In this document: positions 1 to 9,509 of the stretch, piece after piece
Layout: each line of letters opens with the position of its first letter
Position numbering within the stretch: the stretch's first letter is position 1
Assembly: GCF_022984075.1 (NCBI RefSeq)
Contig: NZ_JALAAD010000001.1
Coordinates: 2,336,455-2,400,454 of the forward strand
Direction of reading: 5' to 3'
DNA: 64,000 nt
Source of the DNA: Synechococcus sp. C9
Lineage (GTDB): Bacteria > Cyanobacteriota > Cyanobacteriia > Gloeomargaritales > Gloeomargaritaceae
The notes under the pieces: generated by a model
Databases searched by the model: none
What the model was told of the DNA's origin: nothing
What the model saw: the letters and a program-made list of their open reading frames with translations, nothing else
Made by a program: the position numbers and the translations under genes

Positions 1-368
1 GCAGGGCCAACCTGTTAACGGCCGCTCTACAATTCGCTTTCCCGGATGTATTTGGTCGTCGTGGGGATTTGGGAGGGGTGATTGTCGGGATTCCGCCTTA
101 TGTGACAGCGAGTGAGTGGAATGGGAATACTTTGGCAAGTGGTAACAACATTCCTGCAGGGGTTGCTGGTGCTCCGAATACGCAAGGACCTCGTAAGTTG
201 AACCTGCGGGATACTTCGGTGCCAGTGCATTTGGAAGCCTTTTATCGTTTCCAGGTGAACAAATTCCTTTCTGTTACCCCCGGTGCCTTTGTGGTGTTCA
301 ACCCCAATGGTCAGTCCGAGAATGACCCCTTGGTAGTTTATACGATTCGGACGACATTTGCGTTCTAA
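1..368 (+). CDS. OprB/iron-uptake type porin, C-terminal part
   Basis: The reading frame is open from base 3, so the gene begins upstream of the window; about 121 C-terminal residues are present. Alternating hydrophobic residues and a terminal phenylalanine (TIRTTFAF) are typical of the last strands of an outer-membrane beta-barrel. The run LTAALQFAFPDVFGRRGD followed by IPPYVT, and the HLEAFYRFQVN and SVTPGAFVVFNPN segments, resemble the cyanobacterial porins annotated as carbohydrate-selective OprB or iron-uptake porins, which usually also carry an N-terminal SLH domain (not visible here). Likely role is passive solute passage across the outer membrane. The substrate cannot be told from the sequence. 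Confidence 0.8.
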   Translation, partial: RANLLTAALQFAFPDVFGRRGDLGGVIVGIPPYVTASEWNGNTLASGNNIPAGVAGAPNTQGPRKLNLRDTSVPVHLEAFYRFQVNKFLSVTPGAFVVFNPNGQSENDPLVVYTIRTTFAF

Positions 369-533
369 ACCCTCACCCCCTGCCCTGCTTCTGGGATAGG
401 GAAGTAACCATGCAAAGCGGCTGGCTCTTAGGGGCTGGCCGTTTTGGTTTTGGGATTGTCATCCTGGAGATAATTGGTTTATGCCTACAGCGATCAGGCA
501 ATGCCCAAAGTCTCGGTAAATGACTACATTTTT

Positions 534-632
534 TATAGCAGTCCGATTCGATTAACGTTAGCTTGCGTGCCGTAGGCATAAGGGCGGGGGTGCCCCCCTG
601 CGACCGCTAACTTTGAATTGATAGAGGTACCC
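534..632 (-). repeat. MITE-like intergenic repeat (copy 1)
   Basis: This lies in the 369-737 gap between the porin and the SRPBCC gene; I see no gene in that gap. On the minus strand the copy starts GGGTACCTCTATC, continues with AATTCAAAGTTAGCGGTCGC and a G-run, then a TGCCGTAGGCA hairpin (568-578), and ends at TATAGCA (534-540 on the plus strand). The first module is shared with copies at 10881-11000 and 63961-64000. The hairpin is shared with copies at 49217 and 59301. Boundaries are approximate. Confidence 0.7.
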
Positions 633-737
633 TTCCCACCGGACAGGGTCGGTGAAACTTATATATCTATTGCAAAGTCGGGTCAAAACCCAGTTAAAGT
701 CTTACAATGGTAAAGCAAAAATCTGGGAGACACGGGG

Positions 738-1220
738 ATGGAACGGCGGCAACGCCCACAGGCACCCAAAAAAGCCAAAATTATGATCACCTACTACGCC
801 CTGAGCAGTGCCCCAGTGGAACAAATTTGGCAAAAACTCGCCAATCTAGCGGATTTGTCCTGGCATCCCTTGGTGACCCGTCCCCACGTTCCTTGGGGGT
901 TACTGCCCAAACCCGGACTCCTGTACGATGCGGTGTCCCGGTTATTTCCCTTGCGGGTGCGGATTTTTGTCGAGCGGGTGCAACAGCAACAACTGCTGAG
1001 CGTGCGGGTATTCGCCCTGCCGGGGTTGGAGGAACGGGTGACCTACCAGGTGCAATCTACGGTCTGTGGCACCCAGATTTCCTATTCCATTACCCTCAAG
1101 GGCTGGCTGTCGCCCCTGGTGTGGTCAGTGATTCGCCCCCGTGCCGCCCAGGTTGCCCGCCAACTGGCTCAGGCCGCTGAGGGTCGCCTGGTCAACATGG
1201 ATGGTATCTCGGTGATTTAA
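738..1220 (+). CDS. SRPBCC (START-like) superfamily protein
   Basis: A 160-residue protein. After a basic leader (residues 1-15) comes MITYYALSSAPVEQIWQKL, which fits the first strand and helix of a polyketide cyclase/SRPBCC fold. Later strands (VRIFVERVQQQQLLSVRVF and ERVTYQV) and a long C-terminal amphipathic helix (residues about 130-152) fit the lipid/ligand-binding helix-grip fold. The ligand is unknown. The ATG at 738 follows ACACGGGG; an in-frame ATG at 783 begins exactly at the conserved fold and is an alternative. Its stop overlaps that of the convergent small gene at 1217 (TTAA). Confidence 0.65.
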   Translation: MERRQRPQAPKKAKIMITYYALSSAPVEQIWQKLANLADLSWHPLVTRPHVPWGLLPKPGLLYDAVSRLFPLRVRIFVERVQQQQLLSVRVFALPGLEERVTYQVQSTVCGTQISYSITLKGWLSPLVWSVIRPRAAQVARQLAQAAEGRLVNMDGISVI

Positions 1221-1396
1221 GTTAACGTACCGGGAAACACCTGGGCAAATTCCGCCAGCAAATCGTCCATCTCCTCCAGGGCTTGGGTCACATCAATCCG
1301 CAGGGTGCCCAACTCCGGCTGGGAAAGCAATTGCACCAGCACCTCCCGTTTGCTTTGAATGGCTTTGACCTTCTGTTGTAATTCCTGCTTGTCCAT
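1217..1396 (-). CDS. Small conserved-type coiled-coil protein, 59 aa
   Basis: The start was chosen at the ATG at 1396 because a perfect GGAGG sits 4 nt upstream (complement of 1401-1405); a longer open frame to 1444 has no such signal. The product MDKQELQQKVKAIQSKREVL... is highly charged and heptad-rich, probably one long helix pair without membrane segment or signal peptide. I do not recognise a family. It lies 57 nt downstream of leuD on the same strand and may be co-transcribed. Its stop codon overlaps the stop of the convergent SRPBCC gene. Confidence 0.6.
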   Translation of the reverse strand: MDKQELQQKVKAIQSKREVLVQLLSQPELGTLRIDVTQALEEMDDLLAEFAQVFPGTLT

Positions 1397-1453
1397 AATT
1401 CCTCCAGAACCGCCGCTTTCTGACTCTAGGGAATTTTCCGGCAATTGTCCAGA

Positions 1454-2035
1454 TCACCCCTCGGTCAACCGAGCCGCCGTCGCCAAAATCGCCTCCCGAT
1501 TAGCTAGTAATTGGGCGCAGGCATCCCAGGTGCCTTGGCAAAGGGCCTGTTGTACCCCCGTTTCCATCCGCACCGGCCAGGTTTGGTCAGCGGCTCTGAG
1601 GGTCAACTGGGCAATATCCAGGGTCAATTCCTCGGTCGGGTTCGCCGTCAGCCGGTCTTGTAACTGCGCCACCACCGCCGCCTCTGCTGTGACCACCGGC
1701 AATCCCAGGGCTAGGCAATTTCCAGCAAAAATTTCTGCAAAACTTTCGCCGATGATGGCACGGATGCCCCAACGGTAGATGGCTTGGGGAGCGTGTTCCC
1801 GACTGGAGCCACAGCCAAAATTGGCATTCACCACCAAAATTTTTGCCCCTTGGTACTGGGGTTGGTCAAAGGGATGCCCTCCCTGCGCCCGGTCATCGGC
1901 AAATACATGGGCACCCAAACCCTCAAAGGTCACACAGCGCAGAAATCGGGCTGGAATAATCCGATCTGTATCAATATCATTTCCCCGCAGGGGCAAACCC
2001 CGGCCTGTAATGCGTTGAATGGCGGTCATGGTCAT
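1454..2035 (-). CDS. leuD: 3-Isopropylmalate dehydratase small subunit
   Basis: With LeuC this forms isopropylmalate isomerase, which converts 2- to 3-isopropylmalate in leucine synthesis. The swivel-domain signatures are present: GNDIDTDRIIPARFL near the N-terminus and NFGCGSSREHAPQAI in the middle, the latter carrying the conserved serine-arginine substrate loop. The frame is open to 2101, but homology begins at MTMTAIQRITG, so the start is placed at ATG 2035 (ATG 2029 also possible), giving about 193 residues, the usual size. leuC is not in the window, a common arrangement in cyanobacteria. Confidence 0.93.
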   Translation of the reverse strand: MTMTAIQRITGRGLPLRGNDIDTDRIIPARFLRCVTFEGLGAHVFADDRAQGGHPFDQPQYQGAKILVVNANFGCGSSREHAPQAIYRWGIRAIIGESFAEIFAGNCLALGLPVVTAEAAVVAQLQDRLTANPTEELTLDIAQLTLRAADQTWPVRMETGVQQALCQGTWDACAQLLANREAILATAARLTEG

Positions 2036-2205
2036 GGGCGGAGAACTTTGACTATCAGTAATCTTAAGCAATCTTAGATGATTTATGCGCATCAGAATCA
2101 CATGACGACATCCCCTGGGCGATGAGAACCAAAGCGACCCGTGAGTGTCTCAATATAAATTTTTTCACGGACAATTCCGGTGATACTGCGATATTCAAGC
2201 CAAAA

Positions 2206-3072
2206 TTACGCCCCCGTGCCCCATTGGTTCAGCCACTCATCCAGCAATTGATTCACCTGCACTGGTTCCTCATCCTGGGGACAATGCCCAGCAGGTACCA
2301 CCGCCCAACGGATGTGGGGAAATTGCTGCACCCATTTACGCCCCTGGCGCACCGGGATCAATCGGTCATGTTCTCCCCAAATCAACAGCACCGGGACACT
2401 CAAGGCCGCCAAGAGGGGAGCCACCCGTGGGGCATAACCAGGACGACTACTGGCCTGCGCCATGCGACAGAGGGTCAACCCAGCCCCCGGTTCCTGGGCA
2501 GGGCGGGCAAACATCTGTACTAATTCCGTATTCACCGCACTGGGGTCGTGATACACCTGGGAACGGCACACCCAGCGAATCACCCCCGGTTGACGCAGGA
2601 TCGAGAAAAGGGGTAACGTCACCACCGGGATCAACAGCCGCTCCAGCCCCCCCACCCAGGCATTCACCCAAGCCGGTTGCAGGGTCGGTCGTCCCTCCGG
2701 CAAACTCACCAGCACCAGCCCCCGCACCATGTCCGGGTGGGCAACCGCAGCGGTCAAACTCACCAACGCCCCCAGGGAATGCCCGACCAAACAGACCGGT
2801 TCGCCGATAAACCTGCGCCAAAATTCATACACCTGCGCCACCCATAGCCGCACCCCGTACTGCGCCGCCGCTTTCTGGGAATCCCCAAACCCCAACAAAT
2901 CCAGGGCATACACGGGATGATGTTCCCCCAACACCGGGGCATTGTACCGCCAATGTTCTAACGCCGCCCCAAACCCATGCACCAGCAGAAGCGGCACCCC
3001 CTGGTGTTGACTGCCCTGGTAGCCATACCGCACCCGATAGCCCCGCCAAAACCAGTATCGCTGTTGGTTCAC
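2206..3072 (-). CDS. Alpha/beta-fold hydrolase
   Basis: A 288-residue alpha/beta hydrolase. It has the oxyanion segment LLLVHGFGAALEHWR, the nucleophile elbow GHSLG (Ser), a late acid strand VLLIWGEHDRLIP and a C-terminal VPAGHCPQDEEP carrying the catalytic His. The start is placed at GTG 3072 because it overlaps the stop of the upstream lytic transglycosylase gene as GTGA, a typical coupled junction. A longer frame to 3210 would overlap that gene by 140 nt without homology. The substrate cannot be deduced; many cyanobacterial paralogs are annotated only as haloalkane dehalogenase-like or chlorophyllase-like hydrolases. Confidence 0.88.
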   Translation of the reverse strand: MNQQRYWFWRGYRVRYGYQGSQHQGVPLLLVHGFGAALEHWRYNAPVLGEHHPVYALDLLGFGDSQKAAAQYGVRLWVAQVYEFWRRFIGEPVCLVGHSLGALVSLTAAVAHPDMVRGLVLVSLPEGRPTLQPAWVNAWVGGLERLLIPVVTLPLFSILRQPGVIRWVCRSQVYHDPSAVNTELVQMFARPAQEPGAGLTLCRMAQASSRPGYAPRVAPLLAALSVPVLLIWGEHDRLIPVRQGRKWVQQFPHIRWAVVPAGHCPQDEEPVQVNQLLDEWLNQWGTGA

Positions 3073-5195
3073 GACAGGCACAGGTGGGGGTTGACCCGTT
3101 CGCACACCTCGGGATTGTACAAACGCAAATAATTCCAGTAGTTGCCAAAGACCTGCCGGACATAATCCTGGGTTTCCGGGAAGGGAATCCGCTCCACAAA
3201 CCGGTCCCAATCCCCCTCACCCTCCCGTTTGAGCCATTCATCCACATTCCCCGGCCCGGCATTGTAACTGGCGACGGCTAACAGGGCGTTTTGGTTGTAT
3301 AAGCCATCCGTGTACTGCAAAAACCAAGTGCCTGCCCGCAAATTATCCTCCGGTTGACGGAGTTGGAAGGGGGGGCGTTTTAATTTTTCCGCAATCCAAT
3401 CCCCGGTTTCCGGAAGAACCTGCATCAGCCCCACCGCCCCGGCACTGGAGACAATCTCCGGTTGAAAACGGGATTCCTGCCGGATCAGCGCCGTCACCAG
3501 CAGGGGGTTTAACCCATACTGCGCCGCCGCCGTGGGCACCTCCGGCCAATAGGCTAAGGGATAAAGCGCCTGCCAATAGGCTGGTTCCCGTTGCACTTGG
3601 GTGTACTGCTGTCGTTCGGTTTCTGTTTGTACCCGCCGTTCCAGGGTCGCCAGCATAAATAACCCGTCCAACCGTTCCCCCACCCCCACCCGCAGGAGAC
3701 CGTCCGTAAGTTGCTCCGCTAGGGTAGGCTGTTGCCGCTCGGAAAATTCCAACTGCCACTGTTCCCAGGCATCCTGGTATTCCCCCAGGTGGTAGAGTTC
3801 CTGCAAGGTGGGCGAGCCAGCCAGCAAATTCAACGTCGCCCGTTGGGTCTGCACCGCCGGTTGCGCCTGGAGGATGCCCGTAAAATCCCCCACCGGCCAG
3901 CCCAACCGCACCGCAGAACGCCACGCATAGTAGGAATGGGGATACCGGTTCACCACCTGGGTATAAGCATCCTGCGCCCGCTCCTTCTGCCCCAACTGCC
4001 CTGCCCATTCCCCCAACCAAAACCCAGCTTTCGGGGCGACTTGGCTGGTGGGATTGTGCTGAAAAATCCCCTCCGCATAGTGCATGGCTTGGCGGAGATT
4101 GCCCCGTTGCTGTTCCCCCTGCGCCAATTCCCAACGCAGATTCGCCGCCGCCTCAGTCTGGGCATAACGGGAAAGCAGTTCCGTCCGGGTTTGACTCACC
4201 CGCTGGGTCTGCCCCGCCTGTTCCCACAGGGGTAACCGCTCCCACAGCACCCGTGCCGCCCGCTCCCCGTCCCGTTGGCGCAACTGCTGAAAATACTGCT
4301 CCCGTTGCGGGGAAGGTGCCAGGATAGAAAGATAGTACAAAGCTAGTACACCCTGCGGGGTTTCACTGTACTGCTGAAGTAGGTCTTGGTAATAGCCAAT
4401 CGCCTCGGTGGTTTTGCCCCCCAACTGATGACCCCGTGCCACCCGGTAAAGGTTTTCCGCCGTCAAGGGAGCCAGCAGATAGGCGCGCCCCGCCTTCAGA
4501 TAACTCTGTTTTTCCCAGTAGGCAAAAGCAATCGCCTGCCATTCCTCTGGAGTGAGTTGCGGGCGGTGCAAGTTGACGAGACGGTCGAGATATACCGTCA
4601 AATTGGGCAAATGCAGACCGTAGCGAGCCAGATGCACCAGCAAATCCCGATTATTCGGCTGACGTTCCAGGAGGTTTTGCACCCAGGCGACGGTTTGGGG
4701 ATGGGCGGGATAGCGTTTTTGGGCTTCCTCGGTGCGTCCCAGGGCGATCAGGGCTTCAGCCGCCAATTCCTGATCCGGGTACTGGTCAACAATTTTTTGC
4801 CACCGGCTCTGAGCCGCCGCCAGATTCCCTTTTTTCTGATACGCCCGTGCCTCTTGCCAAAGAATTTGCGCCGACAGGACGGGATAATCCCGCTCCAAAT
4901 CCGCCAATAACGCCAAAGCCTGTTTGGGGTTCCCCTGCGCCAGGGAATCCACCGCCAGCAGATATTTGGCTCGATACCGCTCTACCCCGTTCCCCTGCTT
5001 CGTTAGATGGGTCAATGCCCGTTGTCGCACTGGGGGGGACTGCTGTACCAGGGGGGTCAACGCCCCCAAAGCCGGGGCAGGACTGGACTGGGAAACCGCT
5101 GTTGGGCGCCGTCCGCTGTGCCAAAGCCAACCCCCCACGCCCAGGAGAGCGACCACCCCTGCCACCATACCCAAAGATTTCCGTTTCATAGGCAT
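3069..5195 (-). CDS. slt: Soluble lytic murein transglycosylase (Slt-type) with TPR-like superhelix
   Basis: A 708-residue periplasmic muramidase-like enzyme that cleaves the MurNAc-GlcNAc bond of peptidoglycan with anhydro-MurNAc formation. Residues about 8-28 (GMVAGVVALLGVGGWLW) form a signal anchor. Residues about 60-520 are many TPR-like helical repeats, as in the superhelical U-domain of Slt70. The C-terminal SLT domain (about 550-690) shows IRQESRF with the catalytic Glu, GAVGLMQVLPETG and VASYNAGPGNV, the family motifs. Start at ATG 5195 (or 5189). It is translationally coupled to the downstream hydrolase. The upstream gap carries the TTGTACT array. Confidence 0.93.
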   Translation of the reverse strand: MPMKRKSLGMVAGVVALLGVGGWLWHSGRRPTAVSQSSPAPALGALTPLVQQSPPVRQRALTHLTKQGNGVERYRAKYLLAVDSLAQGNPKQALALLADLERDYPVLSAQILWQEARAYQKKGNLAAAQSRWQKIVDQYPDQELAAEALIALGRTEEAQKRYPAHPQTVAWVQNLLERQPNNRDLLVHLARYGLHLPNLTVYLDRLVNLHRPQLTPEEWQAIAFAYWEKQSYLKAGRAYLLAPLTAENLYRVARGHQLGGKTTEAIGYYQDLLQQYSETPQGVLALYYLSILAPSPQREQYFQQLRQRDGERAARVLWERLPLWEQAGQTQRVSQTRTELLSRYAQTEAAANLRWELAQGEQQRGNLRQAMHYAEGIFQHNPTSQVAPKAGFWLGEWAGQLGQKERAQDAYTQVVNRYPHSYYAWRSAVRLGWPVGDFTGILQAQPAVQTQRATLNLLAGSPTLQELYHLGEYQDAWEQWQLEFSERQQPTLAEQLTDGLLRVGVGERLDGLFMLATLERRVQTETERQQYTQVQREPAYWQALYPLAYWPEVPTAAAQYGLNPLLVTALIRQESRFQPEIVSSAGAVGLMQVLPETGDWIAEKLKRPPFQLRQPEDNLRAGTWFLQYTDGLYNQNALLAVASYNAGPGNVDEWLKREGEGDWDRFVERIPFPETQDYVRQVFGNYWNYLRLYNPEVCERVNPHLCLS

Positions 5196-5307
5196 TGATA
5201 CAAAAATTAACTTTTGGTGTGGGGAAGCGGTTACATTAGCAGGACACCGGAGTCAAAAGAATACCCCAGGATACTTCATTAATTATACTAATACTAATAA
5301 TATCCTA

Positions 5308-5351
5308 CTATTGTACTAGATTGTACTGACTATTGTACTAGATTGTACTAA
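5308..5351. promoter_or_regulatory. Tandem 22-bp repeat with four TTGTACT iterons
   Basis: Two 22-bp units (5308-5329 and 5330-5351) differ at one base. Each holds two TTGTACT motifs, starting at 5311, 5321, 5333 and 5343, that is with 10, 12 and 10 bp steps, so all fall on roughly one helix face. AT-rich TACTAATA-type sequence precedes them. The array lies in the divergent gap 5196-5582 between slt and the secreted-protein gene, a natural operator position. I see no gene in that gap. The binding protein is unknown; a replication or regulatory iteron role is inference. Confidence 0.5.
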
Positions 5352-5582
5352 CAACATCCTAACTGTGATGGTTATCAGGGTGAAAAAGTTGCCGGGAAAT
5401 ATTTTTTTACCTCTAGCTCTTGCTTGGGGGCGGCAGATTGGTAAATTTGCTCAAACCCGATCAAATTTCTGGGTGACCCATGGTCTCTGGGACGTATATG
5501 GCAATCACAGATGCATAGCGGTGCCCTACAATTGCGAATTGACAGAGGGGTTCTTAAATCTTGAGTGAAAATGGAGGCGGAG

Positions 5583-6206
5583 ATGCGACATAAAATTTTC
5601 CCCATCCTTAGTCTGCTGTGTCTCCTTGGTGGGGGCAGTCCAGTGCGGGCCGATTCCCCCATCACCTCAACCCCGATTGCGGATGTGTACTTAGATATTC
5701 CCTTAGTACAAAAAGCTCGGAAAACGGGCACATTAACTCCAGAAATGGCACAATTTTTATCCGACAATCGCTATCCCATCGACCAAAAAGCGGCGTTAGT
5801 TAATGCCCTTTCCTGGCGGGTAGAAGGGAAACAAAATGCCCAAATTTATCAAAAATTTTTGGCTGACCGCTATGGGGCAATGAATCTAAAAAAATTAACG
5901 CCCCATGAGGTGTTTGCCCTGGCTTATTTAACCGTAATGGATGATTATTTCAACCCAGAACGGGCGATGCCCCTGTTTGACCAAGCCCTCCTCCGCAACC
6001 GCAACAGCCTGACCGTGGGCTTGATTCGCATTCTCAACCGGGCGCAAATCGTCATGACCCAACCGGGGGAATGGTGCCGGGTGTGGCGTTTGGCAGAGGG
6101 AACGAACCAGAATCGCACCCTCACAGCGGATTTACGCCCCGCCGCCCGCAAAATTATCCTGGACTACATGGTTTTGTACCGGGATAGTTGTCCCCGTAAC
6201 CCTTAA
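5583..6206 (+). CDS. Secreted protein of unknown function
   Basis: A 207-residue protein. The start at ATG 5583 is supported by GGAGGCG at 5573-5579; upstream in-frame GTG 5565 and ATG 5571 lack one. Residues 1-22 (MRHKIFPILSLLCLLGGG...) form a signal peptide with likely cleavage at VRA-D. The mature part is helical, without transmembrane segments, with DNRYPIDQKAALVNALSWRVEGK and HEVFALAYLTVMDD segments suggesting a helical-repeat fold. Two cysteines near the C-terminus (WCRVW and DSCPRNP) could form a disulfide. I do not recognise the family. It lies 45 nt before carB but is probably independent of it functionally. Confidence 0.75.
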   Translation: MRHKIFPILSLLCLLGGGSPVRADSPITSTPIADVYLDIPLVQKARKTGTLTPEMAQFLSDNRYPIDQKAALVNALSWRVEGKQNAQIYQKFLADRYGAMNLKKLTPHEVFALAYLTVMDDYFNPERAMPLFDQALLRNRNSLTVGLIRILNRAQIVMTQPGEWCRVWRLAEGTNQNRTLTADLRPAARKIILDYMVLYRDSCPRNP

Positions 6207-6251
6207 GTCGCCCCAGATCGTGTACCCTGATGCCAGGTTGTTTGTTTGGGA

Positions 6252-9200
6252 ATGCCCATGCCCCGCCGTCAAGATATTAAAAAAATTCTCCTGATTGGTT
6301 CCGGTCCAATTGTCATTGGTCAAGCCTGCGAGTTTGATTATTCCGGTACCCAAGCCTGTAAAGCCCTGCGGGAAGAGGGTTACACGGTGGTGTTGGTCAA
6401 TTCCAATCCCGCCACGATCATGACTGACCCGGAGTTAGCCGACCGCACCTACATTGAACCTCTGACGGTGGAAACCCTCAGTCAAATCATTGCCCAGGAA
6501 CGTCCTCAAGCATTATTGCCGACGATGGGGGGACAAACGGCATTAAATCTAGCGGTGCGTTTAGCCAAATCGGGCATTTTAGCGCAATATAACGTGGAAT
6601 TAATCGGCGCAAAATTGTCTGCCATTGAAAAGGCAGAAGACCGCAAACTTTTCAAAGAAGCAATGGAGCGAATTGGGGTGGGTGTGTGTCCTTCTGGGTT
6701 AGCCGAAACCTGGGAAGAAGCCCAACAAATTGCCCAACAAATTAGTTCCTATCCTCTGATTATTCGCCCCGCTTTTACCCTGGGGGGGACGGGGGGTGGT
6801 ATTGCCTATAATCAGGAAGAATTTGAACAAATTGCCCGTTCTGGACTAGAAGCCAGTCCCGTATCCCAAATTTTGATTGAGCAATCTTTGCTAGGTTGGA
6901 AAGAATTTGAACTGGAGGTGATGCGGGATTTAGCTGATAACGTGGTGATCATTTGTTCGATTGAAAATTTAGACCCAATGGGGGTACATACGGGGGATTC
7001 CATCACCGTGGCTCCCGCCCAAACCTTAACCGATAAGGAATACCAACGCCTGCGGGATTACGCCATTCGGATCATCCGGGAAATTGGTGTCGAAACCGGC
7101 GGGTCAAACATTCAATTTGCGATTAACCCTCTGAATGGGGAAGTCGTGGTTATCGAAATGAATCCCCGGGTGTCCCGCAGTTCTGCCCTTGCTTCCAAAG
7201 CGACGGGATTTCCGATTGCTAAATTTGCGGCTAAATTGGCTGTGGGTTACACCTTGCCGGAACTGACCAATGATATTACTAAAAAAACTCCAGCGTGTTT
7301 TGAACCCAGTATTGATTATGTGGTGACGAAAATCCCCCGTTTTACGTTTGAAAAATTTCCTGGAGCTACGCCCTACTTGACCACCCAAATGAAATCCGTT
7401 GGGGAGGCAATGGCGATTGGACGTACCTTCCAAGAGTCATTTCAAAAGGCGATCCGTTCTTTAGAAACCGGGCGGGCGGGCTGGGGCTGTGACCGAGCGG
7501 AAGTATTGCCAACCCTAGAGCAAGTGCGGGCGAATTTACGCACCCCGAATCCTGACCGGATTTTTCATTTACGCCATGCGTTACTATTAGGAATGAGTAT
7601 TGAGGAATTATACGAATTAACTGCCATTGACCCCTGGTTTTTGCGGGAATTAGCAGACTTATTAAGGGTAGAATGTTATATGAAAATTACCCCATTTGAA
7701 CAGATTAGTGCCGAGGATTGGTACTTAATTAAACAAAAGGGGTTTAGCGACCGTCAAATTGCCTTTGCCACCCGTAAAACCGAAGCGGAAATCCGTGCCC
7801 ATCGCCAAAAATTGGGCATCATTCCTGTTTACAAAACGGTGGATACTTGTGCGGCAGAATTTGAAGCCTATACCCCCTACCACTATTCCACCTATGAGCA
7901 GGAAAGCGAAATTCGTCCTACGGATAAACCCAAGGTGGTGATTTTAGGGGGTGGACCCAACCGAATTGGTCAAGGTATTGAGTTTGATTATTGCTGTTGT
8001 CATGCCGCTTTTGCTCTCAAGGCACAGGGCTACGAAACCATTATGATTAACTCCAATCCTGAGACGGTTTCCACAGACTACGACACCAGCGACCGGTTGT
8101 ATTTTGAACCCTTGACTTTAGAGGATGTTCTCAATGTTTTAGAAGCCGAAAAGCCCATCGGTATCATCGTCCAATTTGGGGGGCAAACCCCATTAAAACT
8201 CGCCTTGCCCCTCTATCATACTCTTAATAATCAAAAGCATCTTATTACCCAAATTTGGGGTACCTCACCGATTTCCATTGATATTGCGGAAGACCGGGAA
8301 AAGTTTGAACAAATCTTGCGGGAATTGGATATTAAACAACCCCCCAATGGCATTGCCCGGGATGAACAGGAAGCCTTAAGTATTGCCCGGAAAATTGGTT
8401 ATCCAGTGGTGGTACGTCCCAGTTATGTTTTGGGGGGGCGGGCGATGGAAATTGTTTATTCCGATGGAGATTTAGAACGCTACATTAAAACTGCAGTGCA
8501 AATTGAACCGGAGCATCCGATTTTGGTGGATAAATTCCTGGAAAATGCAATTGAAGTGGATGTGGATGCCCTGCGGGATCAAACCGGGACAATTGTGATC
8601 GGAGGAATTTTAGAACATATTGAGCAAGCGGGGATTCATTCGGGAGATTCCGCCTGTGTCTTGCCCACCTACTCTTTATCTGACCAAATTTTAGAGCAAA
8701 TTCAGACCTGGACCAATGCGCTTGCCGAACGTTTAGAAGTTGTTGGCTTAATGAATGTCCAATTTGCCATCCAAGGGGGACAGGTTTACATTTTAGAAGC
8801 GAATCCCAGGGCTTCCCGAACCGTACCATTTATTGCTAAAGCTACCGGTGTTCCCCTCGCTAAACTAGCCGCCAGAGTGATGGCTGGGGAACGATTGGTG
8901 GACATAGGCATTACCGAAGCAGTGATTCCGAGTTATTATTCAGTGAAAGAGGTGGTTCTACCCTTTGAAAAATTCCCTGGTACGGATACACTTTTAGGTC
9001 CAGAAATGCGTTCCACTGGGGAAGTGATGGGAATTGCCACTGAGTTTGGTCGTGCCTTTGCCAAATCCCAAATTTCTGCCGGTCAAAATCTCCCCCTTGC
9101 GGGTCGGGTGTTTGCTTCTTTTAACGACCGGGATAAGCAGATTGCCGTACCGATTATTCGAGAATTAATTGAACTCGGTTTTCAAATTGTAGCCACCCAG

Positions 9201-9506
9201 GGAACCCGGCAAATATTGCTAGAACATGGCTTAACCGTTGAAAAGGTATTAAAACTCCATGAGGGTCGTCCTCATGTGATTGATTGGATTAAAAATGATC
9301 AAATTCAATTGATCTTAAATACCCCTTCTGGTGAGGATGCCCAAGCGGATGGGCAATTGATCCGTCGCACGGCTCTGGCGTACAAAATTCCTTTGGTAAC
9401 GACGATTGCGGGTGCCCGGGCAACGGTAGCGGCGATTCGAGCACTGCAAGCGGGTATGCCTGCTCCAAAAACCATTCAAGATTATTACCAATTACTTCAG
9501 AAGTAA
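6252..9506 (+). CDS. carB: Carbamoyl-phosphate synthase large subunit
   Basis: About 1084 residues, full family length. It makes carbamoyl phosphate from bicarbonate, ATP and glutamine-derived ammonia (with CarA) for arginine and pyrimidine synthesis. Two tandem ATP-grasp halves are visible: [23 protein letters not shown] (start of half 1) and [20 protein letters not shown] (half 2, about residue 560). Each has its own [18 protein letters not shown] or [18 protein letters not shown] metal-binding segment. The MGS allosteric domain with [10 protein letters not shown] ends the protein. ATG 6252 or 6258 are both possible starts. It is followed by folC after 3 nt, so the two are probably one transcript. 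Confidence 0.97.
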   Translation: MPMPRRQDIKKILLIGSGPIVIGQACEFDYSGTQACKALREEGYTVVLVNSNPATIMTDPELADRTYIEPLTVETLSQIIAQERPQALLPTMGGQTALNLAVRLAKSGILAQYNVELIGAKLSAIEKAEDRKLFKEAMERIGVGVCPSGLAETWEEAQQIAQQISSYPLIIRPAFTLGGTGGGIAYNQEEFEQIARSGLEASPVSQILIEQSLLGWKEFELEVMRDLADNVVIICSIENLDPMGVHTGDSITVAPAQTLTDKEYQRLRDYAIRIIREIGVETGGSNIQFAINPLNGEVVVIEMNPRVSRSSALASKATGFPIAKFAAKLAVGYTLPELTNDITKKTPACFEPSIDYVVTKIPRFTFEKFPGATPYLTTQMKSVGEAMAIGRTFQESFQKAIRSLETGRAGWGCDRAEVLPTLEQVRANLRTPNPDRIFHLRHALLLGMSIEELYELTAIDPWFLRELADLLRVECYMKITPFEQISAEDWYLIKQKGFSDRQIAFATRKTEAEIRAHRQKLGIIPVYKTVDTCAAEFEAYTPYHYSTYEQESEIRPTDKPKVVILGGGPNRIGQGIEFDYCCCHAAFALKAQGYETIMINSNPETVSTDYDTSDRLYFEPLTLEDVLNVLEAEKPIGIIVQFGGQTPLKLALPLYHTLNNQKHLITQIWGTSPISIDIAEDREKFEQILRELDIKQPPNGIARDEQEALSIARKIGYPVVVRPSYVLGGRAMEIVYSDGDLERYIKTAVQIEPEHPILVDKFLENAIEVDVDALRDQTGTIVIGGILEHIEQAGIHSGDSACVLPTYSLSDQILEQIQTWTNALAERLEVVGLMNVQFAIQGGQVYILEANPRASRTVPFIAKATGVPLAKLAARVMAGERLVDIGITEAVIPSYYSVKEVVLPFEKFPGTDTLLGPEMRSTGEVMGIATEFGRAFAKSQISAGQNLPLAGRVFASFNDRDKQIAVPIIRELIELGFQIVATQGTRQILLEHGLTVEKVLKLHEGRPHVIDWIKNDQIQLILNTPSGEDAQADGQLIRRTALAYKIPLVTTIAGARATVAAIRALQAGMPAPKTIQDYYQLLQK

Positions 9507-9509
9507 ACT

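Noticed and set aside
5365-5568. 67-codon frame after the TTGTACT array
   Set aside because: No ribosome site or family features, and it overlaps the start of the better-supported secreted-protein gene.
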